Of a DNA stretch of 64,000 nt, positions 18,734-27,388 are shown one piece after another. The notes under the pieces were generated by a model. That model saw nothing but the letters and a program-made list of their open reading frames with translations. It was not told the origin of the DNA and did not search any database. This stretch comes from Kaistia defluvii (lineage in GTDB: Bacteria; Pseudomonadota; Alphaproteobacteria; Rhizobiales; Kaistiaceae): NCBI RefSeq assembly GCF_040548815.1, contig NZ_JBEPSM010000002.1, positions 620,001 through 684,000 on the forward strand, read 5' to 3'. The position numbers were made by a program, and so were the translations under genes. Within the stretch, counting starts at the first letter, position 1. Each line of letters opens with the position of its first letter.

Positions 18734-19615
18734 TTACAGGCCCAGCCGGTAGAAGGCGTTGGCGTTGTCGCGATAGATCTTTCGCGTGTCGGCTTCCGGG
18801 AGACCCAGATCGGCAAAGGCGCGGTCCAGCACCTCGACCCAGCGGGGCAGGGTGGTGGCCTGCAGGCAGACGGGATAGTCGCCAGCATAGATCACGCGAT
18901 CGACGCCGAAGGTCTCGATGGTCGCCGCGATGAAGGGGCGGAGATCCGCCTCGGTCCAGTTCCGGTGGTCGGCTTCGACCGGCAGGTCGGAGAGCTTGAT
19001 CCAGAGATTGGGGTGGCGCGCCAGCTCGGCGATGTCGGTGCGGTATTGTCCGATCGCGCCGGCCCGGATGCCGGGCTTGCCGCAATGATCGAGGATCAGC
19101 GGCACCTTAGGGATGTGCCGCACGAACTCGCGAACGATGTCCATCTGCGTGTAGTTGACGTTGATCTCGAAATGCATGCCGAACTTTTCGAGCCGGTTCA
19201 CGCCGGCGATGAAGTCCGAGCTCAGCGTCAGCGCGCGGGGATCGGCGTCGAACTCGACGATGCGGCGGATGCCCTTCACCATCGGATGCGTCTCGGCCAT
19301 CTCGGCCAGGATCGGCTCTACCCCTGCGCCGCGTTCGAGCGGCGCCATCGGCACGATCGCCTTCAGGCGCGGATCGCGTTTCGCCTCGTCCTCGACAAAG
19401 ACGACTTCCTCCAGATATTGCCCACGCTCCGCGTCGAAATCGGCGAAGCATTCGAGGAACACCATCGCTTCGACCTCGACCGAGCCGAGATCGCGGGCGT
19501 AGTCCTCGACGTGATAGGGCCGTTCGAAGAGCGGGTTGCCCTGGATCCAGGTGTAGTCGAGCCGGGCTGGATCCCAGAGATGCAGGTGGGTGTCGACGAT
19601 CGGAAAGGCGGGCAT
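18734..19615 (-). CDS. amidohydrolase-family lactonase of the L-fucose/L-rhamnose type
   Basis: A 293-residue COG3618-type hydrolase that should open a 6-deoxy-aldonolactone. It starts PIVDTHLHLWDPARLDYTW (His10, His12) and carries ILDHCGKPG and YAGDYPVC, typical of fuconolactonases. I chose ATG 19615, with AAAGAGAG upstream; the longer frame from 19675 adds 20 unconserved residues. It is the last gene of the operon starting at 28195 and lies 22 bases after the aldo/keto reductase gene, which would make its lactone substrate. Confidence 0.88.
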   Translation of the reverse strand: MPAFPIVDTHLHLWDPARLDYTWIQGNPLFERPYHVEDYARDLGSVEVEAMVFLECFADFDAERGQYLEEVVFVEDEAKRDPRLKAIVPMAPLERGAGVEPILAEMAETHPMVKGIRRIVEFDADPRALTLSSDFIAGVNRLEKFGMHFEINVNYTQMDIVREFVRHIPKVPLILDHCGKPGIRAGAIGQYRTDIAELARHPNLWIKLSDLPVEADHRNWTEADLRPFIAATIETFGVDRVIYAGDYPVCLQATTLPRWVEVLDRAFADLGLPEADTRKIYRDNANAFYRLGL

Positions 19616-19637
19616 CGGCGGCTCTCTTTCTGCGGGC

Positions 19638-20666
19638 TCAGGGCGTCGGCGCGTCGGCGCGCAACAGGCCCTCATGCTTCAGTTCGGCCCAGAGCGCGTC
19701 CGGGATCGCGTGCTGCATCGAGGCGATGTTGCGGGTGACATGATCCGGGCGGAAGCCGCCAGGGATCACCGAGGCGACGAGAGGATGATGCAGCGGAAAC
19801 TGCAGCGCGGCGGCGGCAAGCGGTACGTCGTGGCGGGCACAGACGGCCTCGATTCCGCGCACATGCGCGGCCTCCGCCGGCGTCGGCGGGTGGTAGTTGT
19901 AGGTCGCGCCGGGCAGCACGCCGGTGGCGAGAATGCCCGAGGCGAACACGCCGCCGATGACGATTCCGACGCCGCGCTCTTCGCAGAGCGGGAATTCATG
20001 GTCGAGCACCGGCTGCTCGGCGAGCGTGTAGGGTAGGGCGACGAGGAAGAAGTCGAGATCAAGCAGTTTCAGGAATCGTGGAATCGTGCCGATCCGGTTG
20101 ACGCCGGCGCCGATGGCGCCGATCTGGCCGGCCGCCTTCAGTTCCTGCAGCGCCCGCATGCCGCCGGTCGCGAGCTGCGCCAGATGGGCGGAGACCAATA
20201 CTTCGGAGCCGAGATTGGCGAGGTCGAGATCGTGGATCAGCAGCGCATCGACCCGGTTGAGGCCGAGCCGCTGCAGGCTGTCCTCATAGGCGCGCATGAC
20301 GCCGTCATAGCTGTAATCGTAGCGGTGCTCGAAATGCAGCCCGTTCGGCCAGTCGCGCTTACTGGCGGCGAAAGCGTCGGGGTCGGCGGGGGCGGTGAAG
20401 ACACGGCCGATCTTGGTGGTGAGTAGAAATTCCCCACGCGCCTGCCGGCGCAGGAAGCGACCGATGCGCTGTTCGCTCAGGCCACGCCCATACCAGGGCG
20501 AGGTATCGAAATAGCGCAAGCCCGCATCCCAGCCGGCCTGCAGCGTCGCCTCGGCCTCGTCGTCGCTGACGATGGTGAAGAGATTGCCGAACGGCGCGCC
20601 GCCGAAGCCAAGCTGCGGCAGGCGGAGGTCGGTGCGCCCGAGCGGGCGCAGGGCAAAGGGATCCAT
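19638..20666 (-). CDS. aldo/keto reductase (L-fucose/D-threo-aldose 1-dehydrogenase type)
   Basis: A 342-residue NAD(P)-dependent aldo/keto reductase that in this subfamily oxidises aldoses at C1 to lactones. LPQLGFGGAPFGN opens the barrel. Catalytic residues sit in RYFDTSPWYG (Asp and Tyr), TTKIGR (Lys) and LLIHD (His). The length and the LPYTLAEQPVL segment fit the pyridoxal/L-fucose dehydrogenase group. A 263-base gap with a palindromic repeat separates it from the aldolase gene, so it may also be transcribed from a separate promoter. The first catabolic step is the likely role. Confidence 0.88.
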   Translation of the reverse strand: MDPFALRPLGRTDLRLPQLGFGGAPFGNLFTIVSDDEAEATLQAGWDAGLRYFDTSPWYGRGLSEQRIGRFLRRQARGEFLLTTKIGRVFTAPADPDAFAASKRDWPNGLHFEHRYDYSYDGVMRAYEDSLQRLGLNRVDALLIHDLDLANLGSEVLVSAHLAQLATGGMRALQELKAAGQIGAIGAGVNRIGTIPRFLKLLDLDFFLVALPYTLAEQPVLDHEFPLCEERGVGIVIGGVFASGILATGVLPGATYNYHPPTPAEAAHVRGIEAVCARHDVPLAAAALQFPLHHPLVASVIPGGFRPDHVTRNIASMQHAIPDALWAELKHEGLLRADAPTP

Positions 20667-20749
20667 GGCTACCTCAGTGTCTGGCCTGATTGACGAGAGG
20701 AGGCAGTTTTGAACCTCCTCGCGAACGCGGTCCGAAATACCCTCTGTTC

Positions 20750-20872
20750 ACCTCTCCCTGAGGGAGAGGTCGGCGGCCGCAGGCCGGCGGGTGAGGGTTT
20801 ACGGCCTCTCCGGATGGTTTCCTAAACCCTCACCCGGAGCTTCGCTCCGACCTCTCCCTCAGGGAGAGATAA
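20750..20872. repeat. REP/BIME-like pair of inverted palindromic repeats
   Basis: About 50 bases at 20750-20801 (containing the self-complementary CCTCTCCCTGAGGGAGAGG, ending GGGTGAGGGTTTA) are repeated in inverted orientation at 20823-20872 (TAAACCCTCACCCG onward). Each copy has its own inner hairpin (GGCCGCAGGCC versus GAGCTTCGCTC). This layout is that of repetitive extragenic palindromes widespread in rhizobial genomes. It lies inside the operon between the aldolase and dehydrogenase genes. Confidence 0.8.
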
Positions 20873-20929
20873 GGGGCAACGCGGCTCAAGGGGGAATCGG
20901 CATCGCTTGTCGAATTACGGGCCAGACAC

Positions 20930-21847
20930 TCACGCCGCGAGCCGGCCGAAGGGCATGGCGGCCGGCACGATCTGGGCGATCAGCTCCTCGATCTCGCGCG
21001 CCGTGATCGGGTCGATGGTGGTCGTCGGGCTGCGGACGAAGGCGGTGCGGATGACGCCGCGGCGGACCAGGATCTGCTTGTGAATGAAATAGAAGATGTC
21101 GCCGCCCTGCACGGCGAGGCGGTTGATCGCCATGATCGTCGCATCGAAATGCTGGCGCGCCTTGGCCTCGTCACCCCGGCGGAACGCGTCCCAGACGGCG
21201 ACGAAGTCGGCCGGCTGGCTGCAGAACGGCATGGTGCCCAAGGCGCCGCGCCGCAGTTCCTCGATGAAATAGCTGCCGCCCGCGCCGCCGAAGATGGTCA
21301 GCCGGTCGCCGGCCTGCTGCGACATGGCGGCGACCTTGCTGGTGACCGGCAGGGTCTCGACCTTGATGTAGCGCACGTTCGGGCATTCGGCGGCGATCTT
21401 CAACGCCAGGCCGGGCGAGATCGGCGCCTGCGGCACGTCCTGCAGGATAACAGGGATGCCGACGGCGGTGTCGATCGCCTTGTAGTAATCGAAGATCTCC
21501 TCGGCGCTGATCGGCATGAAGGAGGGCGGGATCACCATCAGCATGTCTGCGCCGGCCGCCTCCGCCGCCTTCGAGTAGAACACGGCGAGATCCGTGCCGG
21601 CGGCGCCGGAATTGATGACGATCGGCACGCGCTTCGCCGCCGCCTCGATCACCACGCGCGTCACCAGGGCACGCTCGGCCTCGTTGAACTTGAACACCTC
21701 GCTGCCCAGCGCGACGCCGAGACCATGCACACCGGCTGCGATGTTGAACTCGACCAGGTTGGCGAGGCTTTCCTCGTCGATCCGGCCGTCTTCATGGAAC
21801 GGCGTCACCAGGATCGGCACGACGCCGTGCAGCGCGGGGAGGGACAT
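20930..21847 (-). CDS. DapA/NanA-family aldolase or dehydratase lacking the usual Tyr
   Basis: A 305-residue class I aldolase-fold protein of the dihydrodipicolinate synthase superfamily. The Schiff-base Lys is visible as Lys162 (RYIKVE). The segment that normally reads LYNVP, with the catalytic Tyr, reads ILQDVP here, so the Tyr is replaced by Gln136. The GLGVALGSE loop also differs from the usual GTTGE. ATG at 21847 has GAGAAGAA upstream. In context, cleavage of 2-keto-3-deoxy-L-fuconate or -rhamnonate to pyruvate and lactaldehyde is the expected role, but the changed active site leaves the reaction open. Confidence 0.82.
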   Translation of the reverse strand: MSLPALHGVVPILVTPFHEDGRIDEESLANLVEFNIAAGVHGLGVALGSEVFKFNEAERALVTRVVIEAAAKRVPIVINSGAAGTDLAVFYSKAAEAAGADMLMVIPPSFMPISAEEIFDYYKAIDTAVGIPVILQDVPQAPISPGLALKIAAECPNVRYIKVETLPVTSKVAAMSQQAGDRLTIFGGAGGSYFIEELRRGALGTMPFCSQPADFVAVWDAFRRGDEAKARQHFDATIMAINRLAVQGGDIFYFIHKQILVRRGVIRTAFVRSPTTTIDPITAREIEELIAQIVPAAMPFGRLAA

Positions 21848-21936
21848 GATGTTCTTCTCGGCTCTTCGGAATGAATTTGGGTCTGGTTCCTGTTCACGTC
21901 TTCCCGCGAAACGCATCCGGTTCGCGGGAACGCGCG

Positions 21937-22239
21937 CTAGGACTTGTGAAACATCTCTTCGAGGGGCGCCTGCCAGGGTGTGCCGTCGTCGTTATATTCC
22001 ATGTAGGGCTCCATCATCTTCCACCAGCGCAGCGTAACCGGGTCGTGCGGCGTGCCGGGCGGCGGGGCGTGGTCGCGTTCGAGATAGGCGAAGAGCAGCA
22101 GCCCGTAGCGGTAGATCGAGAAGTTGCGGATACCGTCGCGCTCCATGTTGGCCAGCATCTCCGGCCAGATCTCGTCGTGCTTCTGCTTGTAGATCGCCTC
22201 AAAGCCCGGCTTCAGCTTCATCACCCACGCGACGCGCAT
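21937..22239 (-). CDS. rhaM: L-rhamnose mutarotase family protein (RhaM/DUF718)
   Basis: A 100-residue RhaM-family mutarotase, the normal length for the family. The key His is His21 in KHDEIWPEM, and the Trp pair RWWK and YEx tail segment are in place. RhaM interconverts alpha and beta anomers of L-rhamnose, and relatives act on L-fucose. It starts nine bases after the IclR stop codon. Its presence supports a 6-deoxy-L-hexose, rather than a pentose, as the substrate of this operon. Confidence 0.9.
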   Translation of the reverse strand: MRVAWVMKLKPGFEAIYKQKHDEIWPEMLANMERDGIRNFSIYRYGLLLFAYLERDHAPPPGTPHDPVTLRWWKMMEPYMEYNDDGTPWQAPLEEMFHKS

Positions 22240-22248
22240 GCCTGCTCC

Positions 22249-23022
22249 TCACTGTTTCGCTTCGCCGGCCGCGGCCGGCCAGGTGCCGCGAAAGCCGAGG
22301 CGGCGGCTGACATGGCCACAGGCCTCGTTCAGCATCTCGACCAGCGGCAGGATTTCGGGGCCGGGCTGCTTGAGCGACGGCCCGGTGATGCTCATGGCGC
22401 CGACGGGACGGGCCATGGCATCGAAGATCGGCACGGAGACGCAATAGACCCCGAGCACGACTTCCTGGTCGTCAATCGAATAGCCGCGTTGGCGGATGCG
22501 CTTCAGTTCCGCCTCCAGCACGCCGGCATCGGTGATGGTCTTCACGGTATAGGCTGGGAGAGCGCCGTCGAGCACTTCGCGCTGCTCGGCCTCGCTCATG
22601 AAGGCCAGCATCGCCTTGCCAGCGCCGCCGCAATGCAGCGAACCGCGCGCGCCGATCCGCATGTCGAGCTGCATGCCGTCATTGCCGCGCACCTTGTCGA
22701 TGCAGACGCCATGCTTGCCGCTCAGCGCGTTGATGTTGACGGTTTCACCGGTGGTTTCCGCGATCTTCTCGGCGAAGGGGCGGGAGAGCGCCGGCAGGGC
22801 GATGCGCTCCAGCTGCAGTCCGCAGATTTCCAGCAGCCGGAACGACAGCTCCCATTCGCCGCCGGGCGTGCGCTCGGCAATGCCCTCCTGCTCGAGGTCG
22901 AGCAGGAGGCGATGCACCGATCCGAGCGGCAGGCTGAGCTGGGTGGCGACGGCGCGGACGCCAAGCGGGCTCTTGCGCGCCAGCAGCTCCATCACCTGCA
23001 CGGATCGGCGGATGCTCGACAT
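22249..23022 (-). CDS. IclR-family transcriptional regulator
   Basis: A 257-residue IclR regulator. The winged helix (RSVQVMELLARKSPLGVRAVATQLSLPLG) covers residues 5-40, and the GAF-like effector domain contains GARGSLHCGGAGKAML and SIDDQEVVLGVYC. The start is the ATG at 23022, five bases after the dehydratase stop codon. The longer open frame through the dehydratase is a shadow. It is encoded within the operon it probably controls; the candidate target is the perfect palindrome at 28215-28230, upstream of the first gene. Confidence 0.92.
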   Translation of the reverse strand: MSSIRRSVQVMELLARKSPLGVRAVATQLSLPLGSVHRLLLDLEQEGIAERTPGGEWELSFRLLEICGLQLERIALPALSRPFAEKIAETTGETVNINALSGKHGVCIDKVRGNDGMQLDMRIGARGSLHCGGAGKAMLAFMSEAEQREVLDGALPAYTVKTITDAGVLEAELKRIRQRGYSIDDQEVVLGVYCVSVPIFDAMARPVGAMSITGPSLKQPGPEILPLVEMLNEACGHVSRRLGFRGTWPAAAGEAKQ

Positions 23023-23027
23023 CGCGG

Positions 23028-24218
23028 CTACCAGAACTTCTTTTCGAGCGCCAACGGGTCGATCAGATTGTCGTCGATGTAGTCCCACTCGATCTCGTAG
23101 CCCATGCCCGGGCCCTTGGGCATGTGGACATAACCCTCGCTGTCGATCCTGTCGCAGGTGTTTTTGAGATACGGATGCGGCGCATCGTAGTCGACGCCGG
23201 GGGCGAGCAGGCCCTTCTCGTAATATTCGGACGTGTCTTCCGAGGTAGCGCCGAGCACCTGAAGATTGCCCCAGCCGGCCATGTGCATCTCGCAGCGCAG
23301 GCCATAGGCCTCGGCGACGATGGCCGTCTTGCGGGCGCCGGTGATGCCGCCGCGCACGACGTCGATGCGGCTCATGTCGCCGGCGCCTCGCAGGATCCAT
23401 TCGGCCCGGCTGAACACGCCGCCGGCGACGATTTCCGGCGAGAGGATCGGGATCGACAATTCGCGCGACAGGCGGACATAGCTCTCGACCCGGTATTCCG
23501 GCATCGGGTGCTCGTACCAGTAGAAGTTCAGCTTCTCCAGCTCGCGGCCGACCTGGATCGCCTCCTCCATGGTCATGTAGGTGCCCCAGGGATCGAACAT
23601 CAGCACATAGTCCGGCCCGACCGCCTCGCGCACGAGGTGGCAGGTCTCGATATCCGCCTTGATGTTGGAAGGGCGGCCGGGCGTCGGCTGGCCGGTCTCG
23701 GGGTTCCAGAAATAGTGCGGGTGGATCTTGTAGGCCAGGTAGCCCTCGTTCTTGCAGGCGAGCGCGTGCTCGGCATAGACGCGCGGCACGCCGATGTTCG
23801 GATAGGTCGAGGCATAGGCCTTGACCTTCTCGCGGCCGGCGCCGCCCATCAGCTTGTAGACCGGCTGGTTGAAGGCGCGGCCGGCGAGATCCCACAGCGC
23901 GTTGTCGACGACGCTCGCGACATTTTCCGGGATGTTGGCGACCCAGAGCCACTTCCATACCATCTCGCGGTCGAGCGGGTCCTGGCCTTTCAGCAGCGGC
24001 AGGATGCGGCCGCGGATCATCTGCTGGTCGACGACGTTCAGCCCCTCGGCGTCGCCATGCGAGCCGCCGCCAAAGTAATAGCCGGTGACGCCTTCGTCGG
24101 TATCGATCGCCAGTACGGTCTGCATAAGGTCGGCCTTGGGCACGGGCAAAGCATGGCCCACGTCCCAGCGGTCGGCCCAGGTCTTGAACGTCTTGATCTT
24201 GATGTCGGTGATTTTCAC
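23028..24218 (-). CDS. enolase-superfamily sugar-acid dehydratase (mandelate racemase group)
   Basis: A 396-residue MR/MLE-type dehydratase. It has a KxH catalytic motif (Lys164-Ile-His166), metal ligands Asp209 (FDPWG), Glu236 (WYEHP) and Glu262 (SPEIV), and a His near 312 (EMHMAGWG). Members of this group dehydrate L-rhamnonate, L-fuconate and related acids to 2-keto-3-deoxy acids. The start is GTG at 24218, with AGAGGA upstream. Neighbouring dehydrogenase, lactonase, aldolase and mutarotase genes make L-fuconate or L-rhamnonate the best candidates. Confidence 0.9.
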   Translation of the reverse strand: MKITDIKIKTFKTWADRWDVGHALPVPKADLMQTVLAIDTDEGVTGYYFGGGSHGDAEGLNVVDQQMIRGRILPLLKGQDPLDREMVWKWLWVANIPENVASVVDNALWDLAGRAFNQPVYKLMGGAGREKVKAYASTYPNIGVPRVYAEHALACKNEGYLAYKIHPHYFWNPETGQPTPGRPSNIKADIETCHLVREAVGPDYVLMFDPWGTYMTMEEAIQVGRELEKLNFYWYEHPMPEYRVESYVRLSRELSIPILSPEIVAGGVFSRAEWILRGAGDMSRIDVVRGGITGARKTAIVAEAYGLRCEMHMAGWGNLQVLGATSEDTSEYYEKGLLAPGVDYDAPHPYLKNTCDRIDSEGYVHMPKGPGMGYEIEWDYIDDNLIDPLALEKKFW

Positions 24219-24266
24219 GGATGCAGTCCTCTGGCAGGCGAAAGGGCGCGAGATGAAGGCAGGGGT

Positions 24267-25274
24267 CTATTCATAGGCGTCGCCCCCGCGCATCCGGTCG
24301 AGCAGCACGGCTGCGAGCAGCAGCAGGCCGACGATGATGTTGACGTAGTAGGGACTGACCGCCTTGAGATCGAGAATGTTGGAGACGCCGGCGACGGCGA
24401 GCAGGCCGAGGGCGCCGCCGATCGGGTTGCCGACGCCGCCGCGCAGGATGGAATAGCCGCCGATCATCAGCGCGGCATAGACCTGGAATTCGAGGCCGAA
24501 GCCGGTGGCGCGGGCGGCGCTGCCGAGCTGCGCCGTGAAGACGATGCCGCCAAGCCCGGCACCGAAGGCCGAGAGCAGCAGCGCCGCGACCCGGATCCGC
24601 TTCACCGGAATGCCGGCGCGCGAGGCGGCCTTGTCGTCGCCGCCCACTGCCTGCACATGCCGGCCGAAGCGCGTCTTGGTGCCGACGATGGCGGCAATTA
24701 CGGTCAATCCGATCGCGACCAGGAAGAACAGCGGCAGGCCGAACAGGGTCTGGTTGACCAGGTCGGAGAGGCTGGGATTGAACGAGAAGATCGCACCCTG
24801 CGGTCCCAGCAGCACCCAGGTGATGCCGCGCAGCGCCACCAGCATACCCAGCGTCGCGGCGATCGCCTCGGCGCCGAAGCCGACGATGGCGATGGCGTTG
24901 ATCGCGCCGAAGCCGAGGCAGGCGGCGAGCGTCACGGCCGCGGCCGCCCATGGGTTCCAGGCGAGCGTCAGCAGCAGGGCGAACAGCGCCGAGGAGAAGC
25001 CGACCATCGAGCCGATCGAGAGATCGACGACGCCGGAGAGCAGGGCGAAGCCGGCGCAGGCGCCCACCACCAGCGGCACGATCAGGAACGCTCCCATGAT
25101 GCCGACATTGCCGAAGGCGAGGAAGCGCGGACCGATCCAGATCAGCCCGACCGCGACGACCGCGATCACCGTGAAGGCGATGCTGGCGACCGGGCCGGTC
25201 AGCAGGTCGCGCCACGGATGATGCGGCACGATATAGGTCGCGGGCGCGCTGCGCGGGGCGGTGGCGTCGGTCAT
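24267..25274 (-). CDS. sugar ABC importer permease, second subunit
   Basis: A 335-residue RbsC-type inner-membrane permease with about ten hydrophobic segments. The core reads LSGVVDLSIGSMVGFSSALF, and the ATPase-contact loop reads GGDDKAASRAGIPVKR. ATG at 25274 overlaps the stop codon of the other permease gene by ATGA, and GGAGGGG lies upstream. Two unlike permeases suggest a heterodimeric channel in this importer. Confidence 0.92.
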   Translation of the reverse strand: MTDATAPRSAPATYIVPHHPWRDLLTGPVASIAFTVIAVVAVGLIWIGPRFLAFGNVGIMGAFLIVPLVVGACAGFALLSGVVDLSIGSMVGFSSALFALLLTLAWNPWAAAAVTLAACLGFGAINAIAIVGFGAEAIAATLGMLVALRGITWVLLGPQGAIFSFNPSLSDLVNQTLFGLPLFFLVAIGLTVIAAIVGTKTRFGRHVQAVGGDDKAASRAGIPVKRIRVAALLLSAFGAGLGGIVFTAQLGSAARATGFGLEFQVYAALMIGGYSILRGGVGNPIGGALGLLAVAGVSNILDLKAVSPYYVNIIVGLLLLAAVLLDRMRGGDAYE

Positions 25275-26260
25275 GGAATTCCCCTCCGCGCGCGATAGCC
25301 ATCGAAGGCGACCGCCGAGATCAGGATCAGGCCCTGGAAGATCGATTGCGTGTCGGAGCTCAGCCCGAAGAAAACCAGGGCCGTCGGGATGGTGGAAAGA
25401 AATCCGACGCTCAGGAGCAGCAGCCAGAAATTGCCGCGTCCGCCGGAAAGCGAGATGCCGGCCAGGATGACGCCGGCGATGACGTTCAACTGCAGCGCAT
25501 TGGCCGAGCTCGGATTGAAAGGGCCGCTGGTGGCGCAGAACAGTACGCCGGCAAAGCCGACGAAGCCGCCCGCCGCGGTGAAGATCGCGAAGCGGCTCGC
25601 CTTCAGCGAAATGCCGCGGGCGCGCGCCGCCATCCGGTTGCCGCCCACCGCGATCGCGCGGCGGCCATAGCGGGTGCGCGGGATCAGGAAGCCGACGACC
25701 AGCACAAGAGCGAGCATTGGCCACCAGATCGCCGGCAGGCCAAAAAGCTTGGCGCGGCCGAACTGGTGGATCGCCGAGCCGAGCGGTACCTCGGCCAGCT
25801 GGAAGGCGAAATAGAGCGCGGCGAGGCCGATGAAGTTGGTGGCGAGCGTGACGATGACGGGATTGAGCTTGGCGCCGACGATGATGACGGCGTTGGCAAA
25901 GCCCCAGGCCATGCCGGTCAGCACCGCGCCGAGAATGACGAAGGCGAAGGGAAGGCCGGCCTCGGACAGTCGGACCGCGACCAGGCTCGAGGCGATCAGC
26001 GCCGCCGGCTGGCTGAGATCGAGGAAGCCGCCCGAGATGGCGACCAGGCCCTGGCCGATCGCCATCACGCCGACGATCGACATGGTGAAGCTGACGGCCA
26101 GCACCGTCTGGTGCGACAAGAAATCGGGCCGGTAGAGGCCGGTGGCTGCAATCAGCAGCAGCCACACGGCCAGAAGCGTGAGGCCGGTGCCCCAGCCCTG
26201 CAAACGCATCCCGGGCGATAGCGCCCGGGCCGGGCTTTCGAGGCGTTGGTCAAGGGACAT
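25271..26260 (-). CDS. sugar ABC importer permease, first subunit
   Basis: A 329-residue RbsC-type permease. It has about ten membrane segments, the conserved ISGGFLDLSQPAALIASS region and the contact loop GGNRMAARARGISLKAS. It follows the binding-protein gene by 15 bases and is translationally coupled to the second permease. It forms the membrane channel together with that subunit and the ATPase encoded at 27389-28195. Confidence 0.92.
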   Translation of the reverse strand: MSLDQRLESPARALSPGMRLQGWGTGLTLLAVWLLLIAATGLYRPDFLSHQTVLAVSFTMSIVGVMAIGQGLVAISGGFLDLSQPAALIASSLVAVRLSEAGLPFAFVILGAVLTGMAWGFANAVIIVGAKLNPVIVTLATNFIGLAALYFAFQLAEVPLGSAIHQFGRAKLFGLPAIWWPMLALVLVVGFLIPRTRYGRRAIAVGGNRMAARARGISLKASRFAIFTAAGGFVGFAGVLFCATSGPFNPSSANALQLNVIAGVILAGISLSGGRGNFWLLLLSVGFLSTIPTALVFFGLSSDTQSIFQGLILISAVAFDGYRARRGIP

Positions 26261-26275
26261 CGGCGAACCCGGGCC

Positions 26276-27328
26276 TTACTTGTTCGGGCAGAAGAGCGAA
26301 TAGGCGGTCGTACCTGCCGGGGCTTCCAGCAGCTTGGCGACCCGCTCGGCCATGGCCGGGACGGCCTTGGCCTGCTCTGCGCTGACCGGGCAGGGCTCGA
26401 CGCGCGAGGCCGGATTGTCGGCGGCGGCCTTGAGCGGCGGGATCTGGCCGGCCGCGATCGGCGCGATTACGTCGCGGATGGCGTAAACGGCGTAGCCCTC
26501 GAGGAAGTAGAATACCGAGCCGGCGAGATGCGGATTGACGTTGTCGCCGGTGATGAAGGCGCCGTCCTGGCCCCAGCCGGTGACCTCGTCGGCGCGGCCG
26601 AGTTGCTCGGCGGCGTTGATCAGCGACAGCACGCCGCCGTCATTGAGGCCGACGACCGCCATCTTCTTGGCGTCGGGATGGGCGGCGAGCAGGTCGCGCG
26701 CGGCCGGCAGGCCGACGGCCGCGTCGCCCTGGCTTTCGAAGCTGACCCACTTCTCGGCCGGGATATCCGGGCAGACCTTCTTCAGGCCCGTCCGCATGCC
26801 ACCCGTGCGCCACTCATTGACGATGCCGGCGGCGGCGCCTTCGGCCGAGACGACCAGGTCGGGGTTGCAGGCCCACTTTTCCTTGATGACCTTGCCGAGC
26901 TGCTCGCCACCCGCGACGCCGGCCGCGAGATTGTCGATGCCGACGAAATACATGCCGGGATCGGCGATGTCATAGGTGACGACCGGGATCTTGGCGGCGT
27001 TCATGGCCTGGCTGATCGCCGGGTTGGAAGCCGGCTGGCCGTTGAACTGGATCATCGCGTTGACGCCCTCCTGCGCGAAGATCCTGGCGTTCTTCAGCGC
27101 GATAGCGGGGTCGTTGTTGTTGGAGAGCTCAATGTAGTCCCAGCCGTTCTTTTCGGCGAGGGCGCGGGCGACATCGCCCTGGGCCTTCATCCAGTCGCAG
27201 CAGGTATTGCCGCCGACGGCCATGCCGAGCTTGAACTTCTCGGCGGCGTTGGCGGTCCAGGCGACGCCGAAGGCGAGCGGAACCGCGAGCGCCATCGTTG
27301 CGATGACGCGTTTCGAAATGCGCAACAT
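26276..27328 (-). CDS. sugar ABC transporter periplasmic binding protein
   Basis: A 350-residue Peripla_BP_4 protein with a signal peptide (MALAVPLAFGVAWTANAA). Mature-domain segments such as MAVGGNTCCDWMKAQGD, VVTYDIADPGMYFVGIDN and GLNDGGVLSLINA fit the sugar-binding fold. It has four or more Cys in the mature part (for example CC near residue 43 and WACNPD), which may form disulfides. It is the second gene of the operon and feeds the two adjacent permeases. Confidence 0.92.
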   Translation of the reverse strand: MLRISKRVIATMALAVPLAFGVAWTANAAEKFKLGMAVGGNTCCDWMKAQGDVARALAEKNGWDYIELSNNNDPAIALKNARIFAQEGVNAMIQFNGQPASNPAISQAMNAAKIPVVTYDIADPGMYFVGIDNLAAGVAGGEQLGKVIKEKWACNPDLVVSAEGAAAGIVNEWRTGGMRTGLKKVCPDIPAEKWVSFESQGDAAVGLPAARDLLAAHPDAKKMAVVGLNDGGVLSLINAAEQLGRADEVTGWGQDGAFITGDNVNPHLAGSVFYFLEGYAVYAIRDVIAPIAAGQIPPLKAAADNPASRVEPCPVSAEQAKAVPAMAERVAKLLEAPAGTTAYSLFCPNK

Positions 27329-27388
27329 GCTTCCTCCCTAAGGAAATGTTCGTGCTGGATGGTCCGCCACGGGCCGGTTGATCCGGTC

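Noticed and set aside
22249..23958. 569-codon minus frame suggesting a fused dehydratase-IclR protein
   Set aside because: Only the last 257 codons (from ATG 23022) encode IclR. The rest is an out-of-frame reading of the enolase-type dehydratase gene.
24267..26165. 632-codon minus frame suggesting a double-length permease
   Set aside because: The true second permease starts at ATG 25274 with a good ribosome site. The upstream part is a shadow of the first permease.
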